64,000 nt of DNA from Candidatus Gastranaerophilales bacterium (GTDB lineage Bacteria; Cyanobacteriota; Vampirovibrionia; Gastranaerophilales; Gastranaerophilaceae). Positions within the stretch are counted from its first letter, which is position 1. Each line of letters opens with the position of its first letter. The DNA lies in contig CAJUJH010000001.1 in assembly GCA_910586855.1 (NCBI GenBank), positions 637,312-701,311 of the forward strand. Direction: 5' to 3'. The translations under genes and the position numbers were made by a program. The notes below the pieces were generated by a model. It saw nothing but the letters and a program-made list of their open reading frames with translations. It was not told where the DNA came from and ran no database searches. This document shows, one piece after another, positions 1 to 9,364 of this stretch.

Positions 1-109
1 AGGTTTCTTTAGGATAGCTCTCACAAAGCCTGTAGATGTACTCCAAAAGGCACTTTTAAAAATGAAAGAAGCCGGTATTTCTTATAATATGAATAAAACC
101 TGCGTTTAA
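1..109 (+). CDS. C-terminal end of a PLP-dependent aminotransferase (partial)
   Basis: An open frame enters from the left edge and stops at 107-109. Its 35 residues begin GFFRIALTKPVDVLQKAL, which resembles the last strand and helix of fold-type I aminotransferases, where 'G..RIALT.P...L..AL..M' is typical. LL-diaminopimelate aminotransferase (DapL) is one possible identity, but too little is visible to choose a substrate. The gene ends 72 bases before tsaD on the same strand. Family assignment is an inference from a short tail. Confidence 0.45.
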   Translation, partial: GFFRIALTKPVDVLQKALLKMKEAGISYNMNKTCV

Positions 110-181
110 TAGTCTTAAATGCACTCTGCAATATAGCCGCAGAGTGCATTAAAAAACAAAAACTGTTAAGGTAGAAAAATT

Positions 182-1165
182 ATGTTAATTTTTGGAATAG
201 AAACAAGCTGTGATGAAACAGCTTGTGCGATTGTAAAAGATGGCAGAGAGGTGATTTCAAATGTTGTTGCCTCTCAAATTAAGACACACCAAGCATTTGG
301 CGGGGTAGTGCCTGAAGTGGCTGCAAGAGAACATCTTGACGCTATTAATGTAGTTATTGAAGAAACCTTTGCGCAATCAGGGATTAAGCCTTCTGAAATA
401 GATGCTTTTGCGTCAACTGCAGGACCCGGGCTTGTTGGCTGTCTTCTTGTCGGTCTAAACGCTGCAAAGACACTGTCTCTTGTGTATAATAAGCCGTATA
501 TCCCCGTCAATCACTTAAAAGCGCACGTTTGTGCAAACTTTATTGATACAGATTTAAAACCGCCTTTTACGTGCCTTCTTGTATCGGGCGGGCATACACA
601 GATAATCAATGTTTCAGACTATGGAAAAAGTGAGATTGCAGCAAGCACGATAGATGATGCCACAGGAGAAGTGTATGATAAGGTTGCAAGATTGCTTGGT
701 TTGTCCTACCCTGGTGGGATTCAGCTTGATAAACTGGCTCAAAACGGCAATAGAGAAGCTTTTAAGCTCCCTGAAGCAAAGGTTGGCGAGGATGAGTTCA
801 GTTTCTCGGGACTTAAAACTGCAGTTCTTAGGCTAACCCAGCGTTTTAAAAACGAGCAAATGCCCGTCAACGATATCTGTGCAAGTTTTCAAGAAACTAT
901 CACTTCAACATTAATTAAAAAAACCGTAAAAATTGCACAGAAAAATAATTCAAAAACAATTGTTCTTGCTGGCGGAGTTGCAGCAAATTCAAGGCTTAGA
1001 GAAAAACTCTTTGAACTACAAAAGCCTGAAAACGGTTCATATCAAGTCTTTGCACCAAAGATGAAATATTGTACCGATAATGCTGCAATGGTGGCATCGG
1101 CTGCATTTTTTAATCCTATGAAAGTTGAAAATCCTCTAGAACTAGAGGTTTTCTCCAGAGGGTAA
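182..1165 (+). CDS. tsaD: tRNA N6-adenosine threonylcarbamoyltransferase TsaD
   Basis: Transfers the threonylcarbamoyl group to A37 of ANN-decoding tRNAs, working with TsaB, TsaE and TsaC (none is in this window). The 327-residue protein has the ASKHA-fold start GIETSCDETACAIV, the metal-binding HxxxH pair (H111 and H115 in NHLKAH), the nucleotide-binding stretch SGGHTQ and the late GGVAANSRLR and CTDNAAMVA motifs. Length matches the bacterial family (about 330-345). A bidirectional terminator follows. Confidence 0.97.
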   Translation: MLIFGIETSCDETACAIVKDGREVISNVVASQIKTHQAFGGVVPEVAAREHLDAINVVIEETFAQSGIKPSEIDAFASTAGPGLVGCLLVGLNAAKTLSLVYNKPYIPVNHLKAHVCANFIDTDLKPPFTCLLVSGGHTQIINVSDYGKSEIAASTIDDATGEVYDKVARLLGLSYPGGIQLDKLAQNGNREAFKLPEAKVGEDEFSFSGLKTAVLRLTQRFKNEQMPVNDICASFQETITSTLIKKTVKIAQKNNSKTIVLAGGVAANSRLREKLFELQKPENGSYQVFAPKMKYCTDNAAMVASAAFFNPMKVENPLELEVFSRG

Positions 1166-1233
1166 TTTTAAAATATATTTCTGCTATAAATTTATTTTAT
1201 TAATTGGTTAAGAAAAATTAACAATTATATATA

Positions 1234-1265
1234 AAAACCGCTTAAAATTAATTAAGCGGTTTTTT
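1234..1265. terminator. Bidirectional intrinsic terminator between tsaD and hup
   Basis: A perfect 9-bp stem (ACCGCTTAA / TTAAGCGGT) is flanked by an A-run on the left and a T-run on the right, so it can end transcripts of the convergent tsaD (+) and hup (-) genes. Confidence 0.85.
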
Positions 1266-1346
1266 AAATGTTTCTCAACTTACGTTCACTGCAGTGCTTC
1301 AATCGTAAAATCAATTATTTTTGCGATTATCACGCCGGTTCACGCA

Positions 1347-1625
1347 CTATTTTTTGTTAACAAGTTCTTTGAATTTTTTACCAGCAGAAAATGCAGGAAC
1401 TGTTTTTGCAGCAATTTTAATTTCTTTTCCTGTTTGTGGGTTTCTACCAGTTCTAGCAGCACGTTTACGAGCTTCAAAAGTACCAAAACCAACTAGAGTA
1501 ACTTTTTGTCCTTTAGAAACTGATTTTTGAACTGTTTCAATGAAACCGTTTAAAACTTCAGCTGCTTCTTTTTGAGTAACTTTCGCTTTTTTAGCAATTT
1601 CTTGTACTAATTCTTCTTTGTTCAT
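1347..1625 (-). CDS. hup: HU family DNA-binding protein
   Basis: Small nucleoid-associated protein of 92 residues that bends and packages DNA. It shows the HU fold throughout: MNKEELVQEIAKKA at the N-terminus, the GFGTF turn before the arms, and the DNA-inserting arm with ARTGRNPQTGKEI, whose proline intercalates in known HU proteins. It is monocistronic, with AAGGGG a few bases before the ATG as a probable ribosome binding site. Confidence 0.97.
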   Translation of the reverse strand: MNKEELVQEIAKKAKVTQKEAAEVLNGFIETVQKSVSKGQKVTLVGFGTFEARKRAARTGRNPQTGKEIKIAAKTVPAFSAGKKFKELVNKK

Positions 1626-1734
1626 TTAGAACCCCTTTCCTTATTTCTTGTATGATTATATTTAATTTTTGGGCATGTTGCAAGTTTTTTTATTTGTAAA
1701 TACAAAATATATACTAATTTTAAATAAAATTTGT

Positions 1735-1740
1735 TATAAT
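1735..1740 (+). promoter_or_regulatory. -10 box giving a probably leaderless mRNA
   Basis: A consensus TATAAT ends only 7 bases before the ATG of the 111-residue gene at 1748, so transcription would start at about the A of the start codon. There is no Shine-Dalgarno sequence. The -35 region is weak (around 1712-1717). Confidence 0.5.
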
Positions 1741-1747
1741 AAATGGT

Positions 1748-2083
1748 ATGAAGAATTTAAGATGGTATGATAAAGATAAGTACTTAAGTGCCTTTATGAC
1801 GCTTTTACAGAAGCTTTCAGACGATATTCAATCAAAAGTTGCAGTTGATATTATGCTTTATGTTCCGAAAGTTATTGAAAAAGATTTCAAACAATTTATT
1901 AAGATTGTTGCGGAGCATAATCCAAAACAGTATCAAAGGTGGTATGACCATAATCCTCATTTGCACACAGCAGTTGAATCTATAAGAAATTTAACCCCGG
2001 AGCAAAGAGAGAAGCTTTTAGGGGCAATTTCAGATATCATAATAAAACACACAAATCAAAATCCCTTTAAATTTGGAAAATAG
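1748..2083 (+). CDS. Conserved-looking hypothetical protein, 111 aa
   Basis: Unrecognised soluble protein, probably all-helical (MKNLRWYDKDKYLSAFMTLL..., then NPKQYQRWYDHNPHL and LTPEQREKLL). The aromatic motif R-W-Y-D occurs twice, near residues 5 and 65, which could reflect an internal duplication. It has no signal peptide or membrane segment. The TATAAT box abuts the start codon, so the mRNA is probably leaderless. The SDR gene begins 17 bases downstream and may be co-transcribed. Confidence 0.7.
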   Translation: MKNLRWYDKDKYLSAFMTLLQKLSDDIQSKVAVDIMLYVPKVIEKDFKQFIKIVAEHNPKQYQRWYDHNPHLHTAVESIRNLTPEQREKLLGAISDIIIKHTNQNPFKFGK

Positions 2084-2100
2084 CAAAATAAAGGCAATAT

Positions 2101-2796
2101 ATGTTTAATGTATTAATAACGGGCTCATCTTCAGGCATTGGTTTGGAAACGGCAAAAGTTTTAAGAGCAAAAGGTTACAGTGTATTTCAAACCGGGAGAA
2201 GAAATCTTGAGATTGAAGACTATTTAAGCATTGAATTATCCTGCTTTGAACATGCAAAAATGCTGTATGAGAAAACCATTGAAAAATTTGGCAGCATTGA
2301 TATATTAATAAATAATGCAGGAGAGTATTTTTATTCCCCAATAGAAAGGGTGCAGCCTTATGATATTGAAAGAGTTATGATGTTAAATCTTTCAATACCT
2401 TATTATTTGGCTTCTTTATGTGTTTCCCAGATGAAAGAAAAGCGTTTTGGGCGTATTATAAATATCGCTTCGATTTCTGCAAGCGTAGGTGAAGCAAATG
2501 CAAGCCTTTATGCTGCAACAAAAGCCGGCATGTATGGTATGACAAAATCTTTAGCTCTTGAACTTGCCCAATATAATATTACAGTAAATTGTATAAGCCC
2601 GGGCTGGGTTGAAACAGCACTTATGAATGAAATAAACGAAGAAGATAAGGCTGAAATCCTTGATGTGGTGCCTCAAAGAAGATTTATACAACCTATTGAG
2701 ATATCAAACTTAATAAGATATTTAATATCTGAAAAGGCAAAAGGCTTAACCGGGCAAAATATCAATCTTTGTGCAGGATTAAGTGTCGGGTCGTAA
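2101..2796 (+). CDS. SDR family NAD(P)-dependent oxidoreductase (FabG-like)
   Basis: Classical short-chain dehydrogenase of 231 residues. It has the cofactor-binding TGSSSGIG (residues 7-14), the NNAG motif (71-74), and the catalytic Ser/Tyr/Lys set with Y137-x3-K141 in LYAATKAG. The C-terminal ISPGWVET follows the usual PG motif. The substrate cannot be read from sequence; 3-oxoacyl-ACP reductase is one possibility, but no other fatty-acid genes are adjacent. Confidence 0.9.
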   Translation: MFNVLITGSSSGIGLETAKVLRAKGYSVFQTGRRNLEIEDYLSIELSCFEHAKMLYEKTIEKFGSIDILINNAGEYFYSPIERVQPYDIERVMMLNLSIPYYLASLCVSQMKEKRFGRIINIASISASVGEANASLYAATKAGMYGMTKSLALELAQYNITVNCISPGWVETALMNEINEEDKAEILDVVPQRRFIQPIEISNLIRYLISEKAKGLTGQNINLCAGLSVGS

Positions 2797-2854
2797 ATAA
2801 TCCGCCTTTGCAAATATTAATAATTAATTTCAATGTAATTTTTTACAGGCGTAG

Positions 2855-2910
2855 TTCCTGCGTCTGTATTTGTAAAATATTTTTGTGTATAGAAAATATT
2901 AAAAAATATT
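2855..2910. repeat. Diverged partial copy of the palindromic element at 35.4 kb
   Basis: This AT-rich stretch, containing TTTGTAAAATATTTT and then GAAAATATT, aligns with 35459-35508 over about 50 bases with a few gaps. Only the right end of the element is present. Just upstream, ACAGGCG/CGTCTGT can form a small hairpin that may end the SDR transcript. Alignment was made by eye, and chance similarity of AT-rich DNA cannot be excluded. Confidence 0.35.
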
Positions 2911-2924
2911 GCACATTATTGCGG

Positions 2925-3602
2925 TTAAGTTACCTGCTCATCTCTTCCTGAAAGTTTTTTGCCTGCAGTTTTGCCTATACTGTATGCTCCAATTGAACCT
3001 GCAACAAATAATAATCCTATACCTACTTTTGCTGCAGTTTTTTGTCCTTTTGTTAAGTTCTTAAATTTATCAGCCGCATTTGCAAAAATCTTCTTTATCC
3101 CTTTAGAATGTTTAATGGTGTCTTTTAGAACATTATCAGGGCAATCTGTTAATTTAAAGAAATTATTTTTTGTTGTTTTCATTAATTTTTCACAGCCAAA
3201 CATTAAGCCCATAGCAGAGCCCTCTTCTATTAGTGCAGCATACTGGTCTTCATCTTTTAAAATTCTTATACCTGCAGCCCCTACTAAAAGCGGGTTTACT
3301 GCTTTTTGGGCAATCGCGCCAAAGATTGAATTAGTTCCCGCATTGCTTGCCAAAGTTTTGACAGCATCCGTTGTTCCGGTTTTTTCAGCCACTGCCAGTA
3401 TTCCGCTATCTAAAAAGCTTGTGGCAGATTTTGCAGCATCTCCGAAAATAGAAGCTGTGGATGAAATTTTATCAGTTAAGGAACCAAGCTGCGCTGCAGT
3501 GGCGCCAATTCTTCCGGTGTCTTGACCTGATGCAACTTTTCCTCCGTTTCTAAGGAAAAATATGCCGGTTTGCACTATCCCATCAATAGATGTTGGACAC
3601 AT
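2925..3602 (-). CDS. Hypothetical protein with C-terminal membrane segment, 225 aa
   Basis: No family recognised. The first ~110 residues are rich in Ala/Thr/Ser/Gly (ATAAQLGSLTDKISSTASIFG...), followed by a more globular part with three Cys. A hydrophobic segment lies near the C-terminus (VGIGLLFVAGSIGAYSIGKT) with a short charged tail, suggesting tail anchoring or membrane insertion. A 188-residue open frame on the opposite strand is its antisense shadow. No Shine-Dalgarno is evident before the chosen ATG. Confidence 0.65.
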   Translation of the reverse strand: MCPTSIDGIVQTGIFFLRNGGKVASGQDTGRIGATAAQLGSLTDKISSTASIFGDAAKSATSFLDSGILAVAEKTGTTDAVKTLASNAGTNSIFGAIAQKAVNPLLVGAAGIRILKDEDQYAALIEEGSAMGLMFGCEKLMKTTKNNFFKLTDCPDNVLKDTIKHSKGIKKIFANAADKFKNLTKGQKTAAKVGIGLLFVAGSIGAYSIGKTAGKKLSGRDEQVT

Positions 3603-3757
3603 AGCTTAAATAATACCTTCTAACCTTCTATATATTAATAAAGTATTTTTTGCACAAAAAATTGCCCGATATTTTAAAGATTAATATTTGTTTACAAGTA
3701 ATTCCTTTTGATGTTAGAATAAGAATATAGATTTTACAGGGGTAAAAGGAGTTTTTA

Positions 3758-5029
3758 ATGGTAGAAGTTAGACCCTTAGACGGGATTGTTTATAATCAGG
3801 CAAAAGTTAAGATAAATGATTGTTTTGCACCGCCATACGATGTTATAACAAATGAAGAGCAGCAAAAACTATATGAAAGAAGTAAATATAATATCGTAAG
3901 ACTTATTTTATCAAGTGCAAAAGATAGATATGAAGATGCCAAAAAAAGCTTTGAAGATTGGCAGGGTGAAGAAGTCCTAATTAAGACAGAAAAACCGTCA
4001 ATTTTTTATATAATACAAAAATATACAACAGAAAACGGTAAAAAGGTTGAGCGCAAAGGGTTTATAGCAAAAAATAGAGTTGAAGAGTTTTCTTCTAAAA
4101 AAATCCTTCCGCATGAATACACTATGGGCGGACCAAAAGAGGATAGATTGAAGCTGACGCGTGCATGTGAAGCTAATTTCAGTCAAATTTTTATGGTGTA
4201 TTCAGACCCTTCTATGTTAATTGAAAAAGAAATTGCGCCAAAATACGTATCAAAAGCTCCTTTTATTGATGCCACAGATGATAAGGGAGTTCAAAATTTA
4301 GTTTATATTATTGATGAACCTTCTGATATTGAAAAAATTCAAAACCTTTTATCTGATAAAACCCTTTTAATAGCTGACGGTCACCATAGATACGAAACTG
4401 CCCTTAATTATTCTAAAGAATCCAAAAACCCCGAGGCGCAGTATGTTATGAGTTATTTTACAAATTCTGAAGATGATAATTTAATCATTTTCCCAACCCA
4501 CAGAATCATAACAAAATTTATAGAACCTTATGTTTTGCTTGAAAGTGTTAAAAAGTATTTTGATTTATCGGAATATACATTTATAAGTTCAAACAAAAAA
4601 GATGTTAAAGAAAAATTCTTATCAGACCTTGAAAAATCAAATGCTGAGCGCATTTCAATGGGTCTTTATATGAAAAATGTTAATAAATTTTATCTTTTAA
4701 AATTAAAAGATGGGATTTTGGATATGATTGATGCGCCGGATGTATTGAAAAAGCTTGATTTAACGGTTCTGCATGAATTGATTATAACTAACGAGCTAGG
4801 GTATACAAGGGAAGAACAAATGGCTCAAGATGGTATAAAATACATCAAACAAGAATTTGAAGCATTTGATATGATTGATAAAGGAACGGCGGAAGCAAGC
4901 TTTATTATGGCATATCCAAAGATGCAGGATATTAAAGATATTTCAGCTGCAGGGTATAGGATGCCTCAAAAATCAACCTATTTTTATCCAAAATTATTAA
5001 GCGGGGTTGTGATTAATCCTCTAAGCTAG
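3758..5029 (+). CDS. DUF1015 family protein
   Basis: A 423-residue protein with the DUF1015 opening (VRPLDGIVYN... CFAPPYDVI) and the central ADGHHRYETAL motif, a histidine-rich signature of the family. DUF1015 proteins are related to the ParB/Srx-like fold that includes the SerK serine kinase, so a nucleotide-dependent small-molecule activity is possible but unproven. The gene starts after a good GGTAAAAGGAG ribosome site and sits 39 bases before the GH13 gene, with which it may be co-transcribed. Confidence 0.88.
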   Translation: MVEVRPLDGIVYNQAKVKINDCFAPPYDVITNEEQQKLYERSKYNIVRLILSSAKDRYEDAKKSFEDWQGEEVLIKTEKPSIFYIIQKYTTENGKKVERKGFIAKNRVEEFSSKKILPHEYTMGGPKEDRLKLTRACEANFSQIFMVYSDPSMLIEKEIAPKYVSKAPFIDATDDKGVQNLVYIIDEPSDIEKIQNLLSDKTLLIADGHHRYETALNYSKESKNPEAQYVMSYFTNSEDDNLIIFPTHRIITKFIEPYVLLESVKKYFDLSEYTFISSNKKDVKEKFLSDLEKSNAERISMGLYMKNVNKFYLLKLKDGILDMIDAPDVLKKLDLTVLHELIITNELGYTREEQMAQDGIKYIKQEFEAFDMIDKGTAEASFIMAYPKMQDIKDISAAGYRMPQKSTYFYPKLLSGVVINPLS

Positions 5030-5068
5030 AATATCCCGTTATTAGTTATTTAAAGGGAAAGGCTGCCA

Positions 5069-7192
5069 ATGCTTACTACATCATATACAAGATTTGGTGC
5101 AAATTACGATAAAGAAAACAACCTTATTAATTTTAGGTTGTTTTCAAAAAATGGTACAGATGCTATATTGTGCTTATTTCATAAACCAAAAGGCGAAGAC
5201 AGTTTTTTAAATATCAAAATGGAAAAAAGCGGGGATGTCTTTACAGCATCTTTAAATTTAAGCAACATACCTGAAATTAAATCTGTTTTGGATGGCAACC
5301 CTTTATACTATGGGTACAGAGTATTTGGCGCCAACTATGAATATACTGAAAATTGGACACCCGGGTCAAAAAAAGGTTTTAAATCGAAGCTTGATAGCTT
5401 GAATAACCGCTTTAACCCGAATAAACTTGCCTATGACCCTTATGCAAAAGAATTAAGCCACCTGCACCACAGCGTATCAAAAGACCTTGAAATATTCAGG
5501 TCCGGGAAATTATATTTTGAAGATAATCAAAGGCTTGCACCAAAGTCTGTGTTTAAAATCAATAATGAAATAGAAATTCAAAAAACAACAAAAAGAGCTC
5601 TTGTTGATGAAATTATTGGCGAAGTTCATTTAAAAAGTCTCACAGCACTTTCAAATCTTGAATCTGCAGGAACATATAAAGGTGCAGGCGAATTTGCTGC
5701 AAATCTGAAAGCGCTTGGGGTTACAATGGTTGAGTTTCTGCCTCTTTATGAATTTGACAATAATGAAGGAATAGGAAACTATTGGGGGTATATGCCTTTA
5801 TGCTATTTTGCACCTCATAAAGAATACGCTTTTAATCAAGGCGATGGTGAAGTTATCTCTGAATTTCGTGAAATGGTAAATGCTCTGCACAAAGAGGATA
5901 TAAAAGTTTGTCTTGATGTTGTGTATAACCATACAGGGGAAGCTAAGGTATACAATAACGATAAAGAAGATGTTAACCTTTTTTCTTATGCTTTGATTGA
6001 CAATAAAGAATATTATAAAGCAAGAACAGATGGTTTTTATGTTGACCGTTGCGGCTGCCAGAATGATTCAAATACAGCAGGAGAAGGGTTTAGAAACTTA
6101 ATTGTTGATTCACTTGAGTATTGGATAAAGCAGGGAGTGGATGCATTTCGTTTTGATTTGGCAACCTCTTTAATGGATACAAGAAAAGATGCTGATGTTT
6201 ATTACGATGCAAAGAAAAGTATTGTAGGACAGCTTAAAGAAGAGCTTCAAAACAGGGGAATAAAGATAAATAATCCGGATGAATCGGCAGATGGGGTAAA
6301 TTTAATAGCGGAACCCTGGACATGCAGCGGGTATAATGCCTATCAATTAGGGAATTTTCCTGAATTTTTTGCTGAGTGGAATGATGTTTCAAGAAATACC
6401 ATCCGCGCCTTTTCTGTGCGTCCAAATTCCGTTGATTTTCTTGCAATAAAGCATATTATAACAGGCAGCCCTCATAAATTTGGCAATAAAAACAGGTCTC
6501 TAAATTTTGCAGCATGTCATGACGGCTTTACTCTTTGGGATTTAAATTCTTATGATAAGAAGTCGCCAAATACCTGTGGGGGCTCTGATTGGGAACTATG
6601 CTCATCATTCAAAGGAGATAAAATCTTAAGAGATAAAGCTATAAGAAATGAAGCTGCGCTTTTAGCTTTATCTTACGGCAGTTTTATGATTCAGGTAGAT
6701 GATATTGTGCTGCATTCAAAGGGCGGGAATAATAACAGCTATAATATTGATGGGGATGTTAATTATATCAACTACAATCTGGATAATGAAAAACAGAAAC
6801 TTTCAGATTTTATTAAAAATTTAATTGAATTTAGAAAAAAACATAAAATATTTAAAGATAAACTCTATGTTGAAAATATGGAATTTTACGGTCACCTGGC
6901 ACGTCCATTCCCTGATATTTCACCATTTTGGACACTTCCTGATATGAATTTTATGTCTTATAAAACATACAATGAGGAAGAAACCTTTTTTGTTGCTATG
7001 AATAAGGGAAACAATAATGCTAAATTTATCCTTCCAAGAGAGGTGAAAAATGAAGGCAAAAATTATTATATCGTATTTGATACAAAGAGTAATGATTTTT
7101 ACCCTGAAGGTATTCTCTATGAACCTGAAGGAGAAGAGCCTACATATATAATTGAACCGCATACAATAGTTTTTATGCTCATAAAGGATTAA
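5069..7192 (+). CDS. glgX: Glycogen debranching enzyme, GH13 (GlgX/isoamylase type)
   Basis: A 707-residue glycosidase that probably hydrolyses alpha-1,6 branches of glycogen. An N-terminal CBM48-like beta domain (YYGYRVFGANYEY) precedes the (beta/alpha)8 barrel. The conserved GH13 regions are visible: DVVYNHTGE (I), GVDAFRFDLA with the nucleophile Asp (II), LIAEPW with the acid/base Glu (III) and AACHDGFT (IV). GNYWGYMP and the long inserts fit the GlgX/pullulanase branch. The peptidase gene follows after 3 bases. Confidence 0.88.
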   Translation: MLTTSYTRFGANYDKENNLINFRLFSKNGTDAILCLFHKPKGEDSFLNIKMEKSGDVFTASLNLSNIPEIKSVLDGNPLYYGYRVFGANYEYTENWTPGSKKGFKSKLDSLNNRFNPNKLAYDPYAKELSHLHHSVSKDLEIFRSGKLYFEDNQRLAPKSVFKINNEIEIQKTTKRALVDEIIGEVHLKSLTALSNLESAGTYKGAGEFAANLKALGVTMVEFLPLYEFDNNEGIGNYWGYMPLCYFAPHKEYAFNQGDGEVISEFREMVNALHKEDIKVCLDVVYNHTGEAKVYNNDKEDVNLFSYALIDNKEYYKARTDGFYVDRCGCQNDSNTAGEGFRNLIVDSLEYWIKQGVDAFRFDLATSLMDTRKDADVYYDAKKSIVGQLKEELQNRGIKINNPDESADGVNLIAEPWTCSGYNAYQLGNFPEFFAEWNDVSRNTIRAFSVRPNSVDFLAIKHIITGSPHKFGNKNRSLNFAACHDGFTLWDLNSYDKKSPNTCGGSDWELCSSFKGDKILRDKAIRNEAALLALSYGSFMIQVDDIVLHSKGGNNNSYNIDGDVNYINYNLDNEKQKLSDFIKNLIEFRKKHKIFKDKLYVENMEFYGHLARPFPDISPFWTLPDMNFMSYKTYNEEETFFVAMNKGNNNAKFILPREVKNEGKNYYIVFDTKSNDFYPEGILYEPEGEEPTYIIEPHTIVFMLIKD

Positions 7193-7195
7193 AAA

Positions 7196-8419
7196 ATGGA
7201 ATTAGTGGAAATATTCAAAGAGCTTGTTGTTATCCCATCACCTTCAATGGAAGAAGAGAAGGTGGCGCAAAAAATTATTGAAATCTTATCAAATGCAGGA
7301 ATTGAAGCAAAATTTGATAATTATGGAAATATTTATGCAAAAATTGAACAGCAAAATACAAAAGCAAAAGGACTTTTGTTGTCTGCGCATATGGATGTTG
7401 TAGGGGATGATACACCTGTAAATATTATTGAAAATAACGGTCCTTGCGGGCATATTATTGAAACCGATAAGACAAGAACTCTTGGGGCAGATGACAAAGC
7501 AGGAGCAGCTGCAATTATAAAAGCGCTTTTGGATATTAAAAACGGCACAATTAGTCCAAATTATACTATTGAAGCCATTTTTACAAGAGATGAAGAAAAT
7601 TCTATGACAGGAATTGAACATGTTGAATTTAATAACCTAAACTCAGAATATGTGCTTGTTTTGGATTCCGATAAGCTTGGAAATTTTGAAATATCAGGTG
7701 CCGGGTATCTGAAATTTACAGTATCGGTGAATACATCCTATGGCGGGCATTCAGGGCTTGATATAGCAGATGAAAAACGCTTGAATGCTGCAAAAATAAT
7801 TACAGAGATTATAGAAAAAATTCCGCAAGGTGTTTATAAAAAAGATGAAACAGGCACCATAACTTCAATAAACCTTGGCTCTATTATAGGTGGCGGAGTT
7901 GAAAATGCTTTATACCAAGCTGTAAAAAAGAATTTAAAAGGAAAAGAAGCCGTTGAATTTACGGCAAAAAATTCAATGTCAAATATTATAAATACAACAG
8001 CCTTTGCTCACTATTCTTTAAGGAGTTCTGATAATAAAATAAAAGATGAGCTGATAGCAAAAATTCAAAATATAATTGAAGAATTTAATAAAAAATATAA
8101 AGGACTTGCTGAGGCTAATATCGAAATAGAAGAACATCTGCCCGTTTTTGAAAAATCAGAGGATGAAACCCTTATAAAAACTGCAAAATTAGCAGCAGCA
8201 AAGGCGGGTGTTAGTCTAAAAATTTCATCATTCCATGCAGGAGCCGAAACTCATATTTATGCAAACAGGAAAAATAAATCAAATATCGCTTTTAAGCCTG
8301 TTTTAATGGGTATTGCAGATGTTTATAATATGCATTCATCTACAGAAAAGATTGATATTGAAAGCTATAAAAAGGGGTATGGTTTTTTAAAAGCTTTTCT
8401 TGAAGAATATAATAGATAA
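7196..8419 (+). CDS. M20 family metallopeptidase (PepT-like)
   Basis: A 407-residue zinc exopeptidase of the peptidase T/YqjE kind. Metal and catalytic motifs are in order: SAHMDVVG, GADDKAGAAA, FTRDEEN, LDSDK and FHAGAETHIY near the end, with the lid dimerisation domain between. It is predicted to be cytosolic and to release residues from short peptides. The start is 3 bases after the debranching enzyme's stop, so translation is probably coupled. Confidence 0.9.
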   Translation: MELVEIFKELVVIPSPSMEEEKVAQKIIEILSNAGIEAKFDNYGNIYAKIEQQNTKAKGLLLSAHMDVVGDDTPVNIIENNGPCGHIIETDKTRTLGADDKAGAAAIIKALLDIKNGTISPNYTIEAIFTRDEENSMTGIEHVEFNNLNSEYVLVLDSDKLGNFEISGAGYLKFTVSVNTSYGGHSGLDIADEKRLNAAKIITEIIEKIPQGVYKKDETGTITSINLGSIIGGGVENALYQAVKKNLKGKEAVEFTAKNSMSNIINTTAFAHYSLRSSDNKIKDELIAKIQNIIEEFNKKYKGLAEANIEIEEHLPVFEKSEDETLIKTAKLAAAKAGVSLKISSFHAGAETHIYANRKNKSNIAFKPVLMGIADVYNMHSSTEKIDIESYKKGYGFLKAFLEEYNR

Positions 8420-8440
8420 TAATTCTGCTATAAGGATTAA

Positions 8441-9352
8441 ATGTATATGAAAAACAGCGCTTTTAATAACATATTACTTTTAACCACTGCATTTATCTGG
8501 GGCGCAGGATTTGCAGGGCAAAGAGCTGGCATGGAATTTATTGAACCTGTCACCTTTAACTGTGTGAGGTCTTTTCTTGGTGCGTTTTCACTGCTTTTGC
8601 TTATAATAATCTTTAAGATTAAAAAAGGTCCTAATAAAAAAATGAATAAATGGGAAGAGCGCCGCTATATGCTTAAAGCGGGTATTCTATGCGGTTTAGC
8701 TCTCTTTTTTGCAAGTAATATTCAGCAAATGGGTATGGTTTATACATCTGCTTCAAAAGCAGGTTTTATAAGTTCGTTATATATAATAATAGTGCCTATG
8801 ATTTCAATATTTTTAGGCAGAAAATTTCCCCCCACGCTATGGCTTGGCATTATTTTAGGGGCTTTTGGGCTGTATTTTCTTTGTGCTGTGGATGGTTTTT
8901 CAAATATAGGCTACGGTGATATTTTAATTATGATTTCAGCCGTTTTGTATTCAATCCACATTTTAGTGATTGACCACTATGCTCCAAAAATAGACAGCGT
9001 AAAACTTTCCTGTGTGCAATTTTTTGTGGTCGGGCTGATTTCGCTTATTCCAATGTTCATATTTGAAAACCCTACTATTGAAGGCATTATAGCGTGTAAA
9101 TGGGCGTTATTGTTTACTGGGGTTGTTTCCTGCGGAATAGCATACACGCTTCAAATTATTGCGCAGAAAAATACTAATCCTGCACTTGCTTCTTTAATAT
9201 TAAGTTTTGAAAGTGTTTTTGCAGTGCTTACGGGGTATTTGATTTTACATGAAGTTTTGACAATGAAAGAAATTTTAGGCTGCATATTAATGTTTGCAGC
9301 GGTTTTAATTGCCCAGATTAAAAGGCGCGACACCGCCTCTAAATGCTGTTAG
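8441..9352 (+). CDS. EamA/DMT superfamily transporter
   Basis: Integral membrane protein of 303 residues with about ten hydrophobic helices in two EamA repeats (first ending near the PTLWLGIILGAFGLYFL stretch, second starting at GYGDILIMISAVLYS). Family members export amino acids or metabolites; the substrate is not predictable. AAGGA lies 5 bases before the first ATG, supporting that start over the Met two codons later. It ends convergently with the metzincin gene. Confidence 0.88.
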   Translation: MYMKNSAFNNILLLTTAFIWGAGFAGQRAGMEFIEPVTFNCVRSFLGAFSLLLLIIIFKIKKGPNKKMNKWEERRYMLKAGILCGLALFFASNIQQMGMVYTSASKAGFISSLYIIIVPMISIFLGRKFPPTLWLGIILGAFGLYFLCAVDGFSNIGYGDILIMISAVLYSIHILVIDHYAPKIDSVKLSCVQFFVVGLISLIPMFIFENPTIEGIIACKWALLFTGVVSCGIAYTLQIIAQKNTNPALASLILSFESVFAVLTGYLILHEVLTMKEILGCILMFAAVLIAQIKRRDTASKCC

Positions 9353-9364
9353 AGTCTATTTAAA

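Noticed and set aside
2959..3525. 188-codon plus-strand open frame opposite the 225-residue gene
   Set aside because: It lies wholly antisense to a minus-strand frame with better protein-like composition and has no ribosome site; treated as a shadow.
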